This document shows, one piece after another, positions 51,699-59,028 of a stretch of 64,000 bases of DNA (positions are counted from its first letter, which is position 1; each line of letters opens with the position of its first letter). The notes beneath the pieces were generated by a model. That model ran no database searches and was not told where the DNA came from. It saw only the letters and a list, made by a program, of their open reading frames with translations. The position numbers and the translations under genes were made by a program. Origin of the DNA: Nevskiaceae bacterium (GTDB lineage Bacteria > Pseudomonadota > Gammaproteobacteria > Nevskiales > Nevskiaceae); NCBI GenBank assembly GCA_008012115.1, contig SSEB01000003.1, positions 186,001 to 250,000 of the forward strand, written 5' to 3'.

Positions 51699-51798
51699 GG
51701 CAAACCATTAAAACATAGATTGGACGTATGGAATGCCAGTCGGCACCATAGCCGGCATACTCCAGACAGACATCGCGCTCGACGAGGAGCACCCGAAC

Positions 51799-54480
51799 AT
51801 GAACGCCGCAACCGGCCACGCCGCGCCAGGCGCCCTCGATACCGACCCCACCGAGACCCAGGAGTGGCTGGATGCGCTCAAGGCGGTGCTCGCCAAGGAG
51901 GGACCGGAGCGGGCGCACTTCCTGCTGGAGACGCTGACCGAGAAGCTGCGTCGCAACGGCATCTTCATCCCGTTCTCGCCGAACACCGCGTACATCAACA
52001 CCATTCCGCCGCATCGGGAGGAGCGCTCGTCCGGCGACCACGCGCTGGAGTGGAAGATCCGCTCGATCATCCGCTGGAACGCGATGGCGCTGGTGGTCAA
52101 TTCCAACCGCGAGCACGCCGGCATCGGCGGCCACATCGCCAGCTTCGCGTCGGCGGCGACGCTGTACGACGTCGGCTTCAACCATTTCTGGAAAGGCCCG
52201 GAGCATCCCCAGGGCAAGGACCTGGTCTACATCCAGGGTCACTGCGCCCCCGGCATTTATGCGCGCGCCTTCCTCGAAGGCCGCATCAGCGAGGAGCAGC
52301 TGCGCAATTTCCGCATGGAGACCGGCGGCAAGGGCCTGCCGTCGTATCCGCATCCCTGGCTGATGCCGGATTTCTGGGAACTGCCGACGGTGAGCATGGG
52401 CCTGGGCCCGATCATGGCGATCTACCAGGCGCGGCTGATGAAGTATCTGCATCATCGCGGCATCGCCAATACCGAGGGCCGCAAGGTCTGGTGTTTCTGC
52501 GGCGACGGCGAGATGGACGAGCCGGAGTCGCTCGGCGCCATCGACATCGCCTCGCGCGAGAAGCTCGACAACCTGGTGTTCGTGGTCAACTGCAACCTGC
52601 AGCGTCTCGATGGCCCGGTGCGCGGCAACGGCAAGATCATCCAGGAACTGGAAGGCACCTTCCGTGGCGCCGGCTGGAACGTGCTGAAGGTGATCTGGGG
52701 CTCGCTGTGGGATCCGCTGATCGCCGCCGACCAGAGCGGCCTGCTGCTCAAGGCCTTCAACGAAACGGTCGACGGCGAGTACCAGAACTACAAGGCCAAG
52801 GGCGGCCGCTACACGCGCGAGCAGTTCTTCGGCAAATACCCGGAGCTGCTGCGCCTGGTTTCGACCATGAGCGACGACGACATCGCCAAGCTCAACCGCG
52901 GCGGCCACGATCCGCACAAGGTCTACGCCGCCTACGCGTCGGCGAGCCGGCACACCGGTTCGCCGACGGTGATTCTCGCCAAGACCATCAAGGGCTACGG
53001 CATGGGCGAGGCGGGCGAAGGCCAGAACATCACCCACCAGCAGAAGAAGATGGGCGAGGACGCGCTCAAGCAGTTCCGCGACCGCTTCCAGATTCCGATT
53101 TCCGACGACCAGATCGCCGATACGCCGTTCTACCGGCCGGCCGAGGATTCGCCGGAAATCCAGTACCTGAAGGCGCGTCGCGCCGCGCTGGGCGGCTATC
53201 TGCCGTCGCGGCGTACGCAGGGCGAGCGGCTGGAGATTCCGCCGCTGTCGGCGTTCGAGCGCATTCTCGCCGGCAGCGGCGAGCGCGAGATCAGCACGAC
53301 GATGGCCTTCGTGCAGTTCCTGCAGACGCTGCTGCGCGACAAGAACGTCGGCCCGCGCGTGGTGCCGATCATTCCCGACGAGGCGCGCACCTTCGGCATG
53401 GAAGCGATGTTCCGCAGCCTCGGCATCTACTCGGTGGTCGGCCAGAAGTACAAGCCGGAGGACGCCGAGCAGCTCGCGTTCTACAAGGAAGACCTCAAGG
53501 GCCAGATCCTCGAGGAGGGCATCACCGAGGCCGGCGCCATGTCGAGCTGGATCGCTGCCGCCACCAGCTACAGCAATCACGGCGTCAGCCTGATCCCGTT
53601 CTACACCTACTATTCGATGTTCGGCTTCCAGCGCATCGGCGATCTCGCCTGGGCCGCCGGCGACATGCGCGCGCGCGGCTTCCTGCTCGGCGCCACCGCC
53701 GGCCGCACCACGCTCAACGGCGAGGGCCTGCAGCACGAGGACGGGCACAGCCACGTCTACAGCGCCACGGTGCCCAACTGCCGCTCCTACGACCCAGCCT
53801 ACGCCTACGAGCTGGCGGTGATCGTGCGCGAGGGCATGAAGCGGATGTACCAGGACCAGGAAGACGTCTACTACTACCTGACGATCTACAACGAGAACCA
53901 CCATCACCCGGCGATGCCGGCCGGCGTCGAGAGCGGCATCGTCCGCGGCATGTATCTGCTGCGTTCGGCCGAGCACGCGTCCAAGCAGCACGTGCAGCTG
54001 CTCGGCTCCGGCAGCATCCTGCGCGAGGTGATCGCCGCCGCCGACCTGCTGGCGGCGGAATGGGGCGTGACCAGCGATGTCTGGAGCGTGCCGAGCTTCA
54101 CCGAACTGGCGCGCGACGGCGCCGAGACCGAGCGCTGGAATACGCTGCATCCGCAGGACAAGGCGCGCCAGAGCTATGTGGCGGAATGCCTGGGCGGCAT
54201 GATGGGCCCGGCCGTCGCCGCCACCGACTGGGTGCGCGCCTACGCCGAGCAGATCCGCCCCTACGTACCGATGCATTACCACGTGCTCGGCACCGACGGC
54301 TTCGGCCGTTCCGACAACCGGCCGGCGCTGCGCAACTTCTTCGAGGTGGACCGCCGCTGGATCGTGGTGCGCGCGCTCAAGGCCCTGGCCGACGAAGGCA
54401 CGGTGCCGCAGGAGCGCGTCGCGCAGGCGATGAAGATTCTCGGCGTGCGCGCCGACAAGCCCGCGCCCTGGAAGGTGTAA
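51799..54480 (+). CDS. aceE: Pyruvate dehydrogenase E1 component (homodimeric)
   Basis: An 893-aa AceE that decarboxylates pyruvate with thiamine diphosphate. It has the TPP motif CGDGEMDEPESLGAIDIASREKLDNLVFVVNCN, HPQGKDLVYIQGHCAPGIYARAF, and EDGHSHVYSATVPNC. The start MNAATGHAAP follows GAGGAG at good spacing; the track start lies 66 bp upstream. It is followed 3 bp later by aceF. A gene for E3 (lpd) is not adjacent. Confidence 0.97.
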   Translation: MNAATGHAAPGALDTDPTETQEWLDALKAVLAKEGPERAHFLLETLTEKLRRNGIFIPFSPNTAYINTIPPHREERSSGDHALEWKIRSIIRWNAMALVVNSNREHAGIGGHIASFASAATLYDVGFNHFWKGPEHPQGKDLVYIQGHCAPGIYARAFLEGRISEEQLRNFRMETGGKGLPSYPHPWLMPDFWELPTVSMGLGPIMAIYQARLMKYLHHRGIANTEGRKVWCFCGDGEMDEPESLGAIDIASREKLDNLVFVVNCNLQRLDGPVRGNGKIIQELEGTFRGAGWNVLKVIWGSLWDPLIAADQSGLLLKAFNETVDGEYQNYKAKGGRYTREQFFGKYPELLRLVSTMSDDDIAKLNRGGHDPHKVYAAYASASRHTGSPTVILAKTIKGYGMGEAGEGQNITHQQKKMGEDALKQFRDRFQIPISDDQIADTPFYRPAEDSPEIQYLKARRAALGGYLPSRRTQGERLEIPPLSAFERILAGSGEREISTTMAFVQFLQTLLRDKNVGPRVVPIIPDEARTFGMEAMFRSLGIYSVVGQKYKPEDAEQLAFYKEDLKGQILEEGITEAGAMSSWIAAATSYSNHGVSLIPFYTYYSMFGFQRIGDLAWAAGDMRARGFLLGATAGRTTLNGEGLQHEDGHSHVYSATVPNCRSYDPAYAYELAVIVREGMKRMYQDQEDVYYYLTIYNENHHHPAMPAGVESGIVRGMYLLRSAEHASKQHVQLLGSGSILREVIAAADLLAAEWGVTSDVWSVPSFTELARDGAETERWNTLHPQDKARQSYVAECLGGMMGPAVAATDWVRAYAEQIRPYVPMHYHVLGTDGFGRSDNRPALRNFFEVDRRWIVVRALKALADEGTVPQERVAQAMKILGVRADKPAPWKV

Positions 54481-54483
54481 GCG

Positions 54484-56136
54484 ATGGCCAACACACTCGA
54501 CGTGACGATTCCCGACATCGGCGACTACAAGAATGTGCCGGTGATCGAGCTGCTGGTGAAGGATGGCGACACGGTGGCGAAGGATGCGCCGCTGCTGGTG
54601 CTGGAGTCCGACAAGGCGACGCTGGAAGTGCCGTCGCCGGCAGCGGGCGTGGTGCGCGGCCTCAAACTCAAGCCCGGCGACAAGGTGTCGCAGGGCGATG
54701 CCGTGTGCCAGCTCGAGACCACCGCCGCGCCGGCGCCCACGGCCCCGGCGACGCCGAAGCAGGAGGCGCCGCCGAAGCCCGCTGCCGTGCCACCCGCTCC
54801 TGCTGCCGTCAAGCCAGCGCCGCCTACGCCGTCGCCAGCGGCTGGCTCCAATACGACGGTCGCCGTGACCATTCCCGATATCGGTGACTACAAGAACGTG
54901 CCAGTGATCGAGCTGCTGGTGAAGGATGGCGACACGGTGGCGAAGGATGCGCCGCTGCTGGTGCTGGAGTCCGACAAGGCGACGCTGGAAGTGCCGTCGC
55001 CGGCGGCGGGCGTGGTGCGCGGCCTCAAACTCAAGCCCGGCGACAAGGTGTCGCAGGGCGACGCCGTTTGCGAGCTCGCGGTTGCTGGCGCGGCGTCGTC
55101 CGCGCCCGCGGCCGTAGCGGATGTTGCGCCCACGCCGGCATCAGCGCCCGCACCCGCTGCTGCCGCGACCGCACCGGTCAGCGATGCCGCGCCCTTGCCG
55201 CCCCCGGCGGCCTCGGCGGCAAGCGCCGACGTGGTCTACGCCGGCCCGGCGACGCGCAAGTTCGCGCGTCAGCTGGGCGTCGATCTCACGCAGGTGCGCG
55301 GCAGCGGCGCACGCGGCCGCATCGTCATCGGGGACGTGCAGGCGCACGTCAAGAAAGCGCTGGCGGCACCGGCGGCCGTGGCGGTTGCGGCGGCACCAAC
55401 GACGGGTAGCGGTATTCCGGCCATTCCCGCCGTGGACTTCGCGCAGTTCGGTCCGGTCGAGAAGAAGCCGCTGGCGCGCATCCGCAAGCTTTCCGCCGCG
55501 CATCTGCACCGCTCCTGGCTCAATGTGCCGCACGTGACGCAGTTCGACGAGGCCGACATCACCGAGGCCGAGGCCTTCCGCAAGGCCGCGTCCGAGGACG
55601 GCGGCGTCAAGCTGACGATGCTGCCGTTCATCATGAAGGCGGTGGCCAAGGCGCTGGCGGCCTATCCCGAATTCAACAGTTCGCTGGCGCCGGATGGCGA
55701 GAGCCTGATCCTGAAGCAGTACTGCCACATCGGCTTCGCCGCCGATACCGAGAACGGCCTCGTCGTGCCGGTGATCCGCGACGTCGACAAGAAGGGCGTG
55801 GCGCAGCTGGCCAAGGAGTGCGGCGAGCTGGCATCGAGGGCGCGCGACGGCAAGCTCAAGGCCGATGACATGAAGGGCGGCTGCTTCTCGATCTCGTCGC
55901 TGGGCGGCATCGGCGGCAGTCACTTCACGCCCATCGTCAATGCGCCGGAAGTCGCCATCCTCGGCGCCTCGCGCGCGCAGATGAAGCCGGTGTGGGACGG
56001 CAAGGCGTTCCAGCCGCGACTGATGCTGCCGCTGTCGCTGTCCTACGATCACCGCGTGATCGACGGCGCCGCCGCCGCGCGCTTCATCGTGTTGCTGGTC
56101 AAGCTGCTGAGCGATGTGCGCCGTCTGGCGCTGTGA
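54484..56136 (+). CDS. aceF: Pyruvate dehydrogenase E2, dihydrolipoyl acetyltransferase
   Basis: A 550-aa E2 with two nearly identical lipoyl domains (about residues 7-78 and 128-199; lipoyl-lysine in LESDKATLEVPSPA), joined by Ala/Pro linkers. A peripheral subunit-binding domain follows (ATRKFARQLGVDLTQVRGSGARGRI), and then the catalytic domain with the active-site DHRVIDG near the C-terminus. The paired lipoyl repeats are also conserved in DNA. Repeat copy 8 begins 15 bp after the stop. Confidence 0.97.
   Translation: MANTLDVTIPDIGDYKNVPVIELLVKDGDTVAKDAPLLVLESDKATLEVPSPAAGVVRGLKLKPGDKVSQGDAVCQLETTAAPAPTAPATPKQEAPPKPAAVPPAPAAVKPAPPTPSPAAGSNTTVAVTIPDIGDYKNVPVIELLVKDGDTVAKDAPLLVLESDKATLEVPSPAAGVVRGLKLKPGDKVSQGDAVCELAVAGAASSAPAAVADVAPTPASAPAPAAAATAPVSDAAPLPPPAASAASADVVYAGPATRKFARQLGVDLTQVRGSGARGRIVIGDVQAHVKKALAAPAAVAVAAAPTTGSGIPAIPAVDFAQFGPVEKKPLARIRKLSAAHLHRSWLNVPHVTQFDEADITEAEAFRKAASEDGGVKLTMLPFIMKAVAKALAAYPEFNSSLAPDGESLILKQYCHIGFAADTENGLVVPVIRDVDKKGVAQLAKECGELASRARDGKLKADDMKGGCFSISSLGGIGGSHFTPIVNAPEVAILGASRAQMKPVWDGKAFQPRLMLPLSLSYDHRVIDGAAAARFIVLLVKLLSDVRRLAL
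54502..55080 (+). repeat. Internal direct repeat encoding the two AceF lipoyl domains
   Basis: The units 54502-54717 and 54865-55080 are each 216 bp with a 363-bp period. They differ at only a handful of positions, mostly near the ends, and share an uninterrupted identical tract of about 100 bp in the middle. This is more similar than separate protein domains need to be. Confidence 0.9.
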
Positions 56137-56151
56137 AAAGGACCGCCACGA

Positions 56152-56267
56152 CGCCACCCGCTGGATGCTCTCGATAGGCCCGATGAGTTAATAAAAATAG
56201 TACATATTTACTTTTGATAAATAAAATATAACAATCTCTCCCAGCCAATGCACCACAGCGGGTGACG
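56152..56267. repeat. 116-bp element, copy 8
   Basis: Left arm CGCCACCCGCTG (56152-56163), right arm CAGCGGGTGACG (56256-56267). GTT (56187-56189) and AAC (56230-56232) are in register, although core halves match only weakly. Its right end shares CACAGCGGGTGACGGTCA with copy 5. It lies between aceF and the gene at 56453. The remaining 56268-56452 holds a ribosome site and no other visible feature. Confidence 0.85.
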
Positions 56268-56452
56268 GTCATGGGGAGTGGAAAAATCGGGAACGGGCAC
56301 CGCGGCAGCCGGCGGCGCCGCTCATCGGGCGCACCGCGCCTGCCGTCTCTCGCGGATGCGGAAAGTAAATCTTGTCTAGCGCCGGCGCATAGCGCCTCTG
56401 CTCCAATCCCTGACCGGATGGTCGTGTGGGCCATCATGCAAGGAGTGCAGGG

Positions 56453-56758
56453 ATGATCATCGCCGACAACGTGTTGGAAGCGGCACTGGCCCAGGTCTTC
56501 GCCGGGCAGGCCGCCGGACACCGGATGAGTTTTGCCGCCATCGCCGACGCCTGGGGCGGCACCGGGCTGCGGCTCTCCGATCTGCGCGATGCCATCCGCG
56601 AGGCCGTGGACCAGCATCACCTGAGCAGCCGCGAAACGGCGGACGGGCTCGCGTTCGAGCTCACTGCTGGCGGCCGCGACCGCTACGACCGCCACGCCCG
56701 CGACGACAGTCCGGCGCAGTGGCTGCGCCAACACCGGCGTCTGGCGCCGACCGGGTAG
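56453..56758 (+). CDS. Hypothetical protein
   Basis: A 101-aa soluble protein starting MIIADNVLEAALAQVFAGQ, preceded by a strong AAGGAG ribosome site 7 nt upstream. Helical pattern (LRLSDLRDAIREAVDQHHLSSRET) followed by FELTAGGRDRYDRHARD may suggest a small winged-helix-like fold, but this is only impression. No family recognised. Confidence 0.65.
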   Translation: MIIADNVLEAALAQVFAGQAAGHRMSFAAIADAWGGTGLRLSDLRDAIREAVDQHHLSSRETADGLAFELTAGGRDRYDRHARDDSPAQWLRQHRRLAPTG

Positions 56759-56854
56759 CGTCATTCCCGGCGCGTAGGAAAATCCCGCGCCGTGCGTCGC
56801 CGGCCTTGATGCGCTGCGACGCTTTCAATACTTTTGTCACGCCTACCTGACAGG

Positions 56855-57865
56855 ATGTTCGGCGTGCAGACCCCCAAGAAAAAATCGCGGTCCCTGCTGC
56901 GTCTCCTCGTGCTGCTGCTGGCGCTGGTGGCGAGCGTCGTCGCCTGGGCCTTCCTGGTGCGCCCCGGCATGGAGCAGGTGGCGGAACACCGCTACGTCGA
57001 GCCGGCCGGCGATGCGGCGGCGCCGACGCTGCGTGCGGCCTGGTTCGGCACCACCGGCGTGCTGCTCAGTGACGGCCAGCACGCGATCATGGTTGATCCC
57101 TTCTTCACGCGGCCGCCGGGCTTCCTCAACCTGCTGACCAACCAGAAGATCGCGCCGGACGAGGCGCTGATCCGCCGCTGGCTCGAACGCGCCGGCGTGC
57201 AGAAGCTCGACGCCGTGCTGGTCTCGCACTCGCATTACGACCACGCCATGGATGCCGGCGTCGTGGCGCGGCTCACCGGCGCGACGCTCGCCGGTTCCGC
57301 CAGCACCGCCTTCATCGGCCGCGGCAGCGGCCTGCCGATCGCGCAACTGCGCGTGGTCAAGGTGGGCGCGCCGATGCAGTTCGGCCGTTTCACCGTCACC
57401 TTCATCCGCAGCCAGCACGCGGGCGCCACCGGCGGCACGCCGGTCGGCGATATCGACGCGCCGCTGGCGCCGCCTGCGCGCTACATGGACTACAAGCAGG
57501 GCGGCACCTACTCGATCCTGGTCGAGCACCCGCTGGGCAACGTCCTGCTGCACGGCAGCGCCGGCTTCGTGCCGGGCGCGCTGGCCGGACGCAAGGCCGA
57601 CGTGGTGTTCCTCGGCATCGCCATCCGCCGCGACATGGAAAGCTACCTGCGCGAAACCGTCGATACGGTCGGCGCCACGCGCGTGATCCCCACGCACTGG
57701 GATGATTTCACCCTGCCGCTCGACGAACCGCTGCAGCCGATGCCGGTGGGCGTGCGCCTCGCGGGGTTCTTCGACGAGATGGCGCGACTGCGGCCGGAGG
57801 TGAAGGTGGAAACCCTGGAAGCAGGCCGCAGCGTCGTGCTGTTCCGCGGCAAGCGGCCCGGCTGA
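56855..57865 (+). CDS. Membrane-anchored MBL-fold metallohydrolase
   Basis: A 336-aa protein with an N-terminal TM anchor (LLRLLVLLLALVASVVAWAFLV) and a metallo-beta-lactamase-fold domain, UlaG/NAPE-PLD-like. The metal motif is SHSHYDHAMD (HXHXDH), with later His ligands in RSQHAG and PTHWDDF. The start MFGVQTPKKKSRS at 56855 was chosen over the TTG in the track. Substrate is unknown. It is not clearly in an operon. Confidence 0.85.
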   Translation: MFGVQTPKKKSRSLLRLLVLLLALVASVVAWAFLVRPGMEQVAEHRYVEPAGDAAAPTLRAAWFGTTGVLLSDGQHAIMVDPFFTRPPGFLNLLTNQKIAPDEALIRRWLERAGVQKLDAVLVSHSHYDHAMDAGVVARLTGATLAGSASTAFIGRGSGLPIAQLRVVKVGAPMQFGRFTVTFIRSQHAGATGGTPVGDIDAPLAPPARYMDYKQGGTYSILVEHPLGNVLLHGSAGFVPGALAGRKADVVFLGIAIRRDMESYLRETVDTVGATRVIPTHWDDFTLPLDEPLQPMPVGVRLAGFFDEMARLRPEVKVETLEAGRSVVLFRGKRPG

Positions 57866-58102
57866 CGGCGTACCGGGCGGACGGCGGGTCGCGCAGGCGC
57901 TAGGATGACGCCTGGGCCCGGCTTTCGGGCCGGTTCGCATTGCACGGTCCGCGGGCTGCGGGCGTGCAAGGCGGTGATCAGAGCATCCCTGGAGCGGCCA
58001 GGCTTCCGGAGGCTCGCGGCCTTGCCCGCCGCGGTTCCGGCGATCACGTTTTGACCCGCTGGCCGCTCCGAAAAAATCCGGCGCCACGACGCCGTAGGGA
58101 CC

Positions 58103-58747
58103 ATGCTCATGTCACAACCGTATTCGGGCGAAGCCGTTGCGCCCGCCCCCCTGATCCCCGCCACCGCGCGCGGCGAAGCCACCCGCCGCAAGCTGCTCCA
58201 TGCCGCCGAGGAAGAGTTCGGCAGCAAGGGCTTTCACATGGCGTCGGTCAGTTCCGTCACCCAGCGCGCCGGCGTCGGCCAGGGGACCTTCTATCTCTAC
58301 TTCCATAGCAAGGAGGAGATTTTCACGACGCTGGTGCGCGAGATCGGCCACGCCCTGCGCAAGCAGGTGACCGAGGCGATGGCGACGCACCCGGACCGCC
58401 TCGACGCCGAGCGCGCCGGACTCGACAGCTTTCTCGCATTCGCGGCCGCGCACCCGGGCCTGTATCGCATCGTGCAGGAGGCACAGTTCGTCGACGAACC
58501 GGTGTTCCGCGACTACTACGAGCGCATCGCCAACGGCTACACGCTGGGCCTGGCCGCCGGCGTCGGCCGTGGCGAGATCAGCGAGGGTAACGCCGAACTG
58601 CGCGCCTGGCTGCTGATGGGCATCGGCCATTTCCTCGGCATGCGCTACTGCCTGTGGGAAGGCAAGCGGCCCGATGCCGCAGCCATGGACCAGGTGATGG
58701 ACTTCATCCGCCACGGGCTCATGCCGAGAGGCAAGGCGAAAAAGTAG
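58103..58747 (+). CDS. TetR family transcriptional regulator
   Basis: A 214-aa TetR-type repressor with the HTH ATRRKLLHAAEEEFGSKGFHMASVSSVTQRAGVGQGTFYLYFHSKEEIF and a helical ligand domain. The target is unknown. The upstream 237-bp gap contains GGAGCGGCCAG and CTGGCCGCTCC, an 11-bp inverted repeat pair (near 57991 and 58059) that could serve as operator or structure. It lies between the MBL gene and the FimV-like gene, both on the same strand. Confidence 0.9.
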   Translation: MLMSQPYSGEAVAPAPLIPATARGEATRRKLLHAAEEEFGSKGFHMASVSSVTQRAGVGQGTFYLYFHSKEEIFTTLVREIGHALRKQVTEAMATHPDRLDAERAGLDSFLAFAAAHPGLYRIVQEAQFVDEPVFRDYYERIANGYTLGLAAGVGRGEISEGNAELRAWLLMGIGHFLGMRYCLWEGKRPDAAAMDQVMDFIRHGLMPRGKAKK

Positions 58748-59028
58748 GCGGGTCATGCGGCGGCGTGGCGGCAATGCCCCGTGCCGTCGCGCCTCGTTCG
58801 ACGTCGCCGGCAGCGCCCGCCGCGGTGAGCCTCCCGGCGGGCGCGCGGCGCACGGGTGGCGGCGGGGCTGGCCGCAAATTTATCCCGTCCCGCTAGTGGA
58901 TCTTGTCCCGTTGTCGCCACGTCAGATTTTGCTTACGGTGCAATGTGCATCCGATTGACCCGCCGCCACGTACGCGCGTCATGGAGAGGCCTCGGCAAGG
59001 CCATGCAACAGGACGTTGGGAGTCGAGG

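Noticed and set aside
51688-54282. 864-aa minus-strand ORF opposite aceE
   Set aside because: Antisense shadow of aceE with biased composition and no recognisable motif.
54788-54799. TGCCACCCGCTC inside aceF resembling an element arm
   Set aside because: There is no partner arm 104 bp away and no AT-rich core; it is coding sequence for the Ala/Pro linker.
3843-56267. The 116-bp elements as integron attC sites (GTT/AAC motifs with inverted repeats)
   Set aside because: attC sites have GTT/AAC in the outer boxes and vary in length around cassettes. Here GTT/AAC are inner, length is fixed, and flanking genes are core housekeeping genes in both orientations with no integrase.
58849-58860. CACGGGTGGCGG upstream of the FimV-TrpB gene resembling a right arm
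   Set aside because: The AGCGGGTG core is broken and the preceding 100 bp is GC-rich without GTT/AAC in register.
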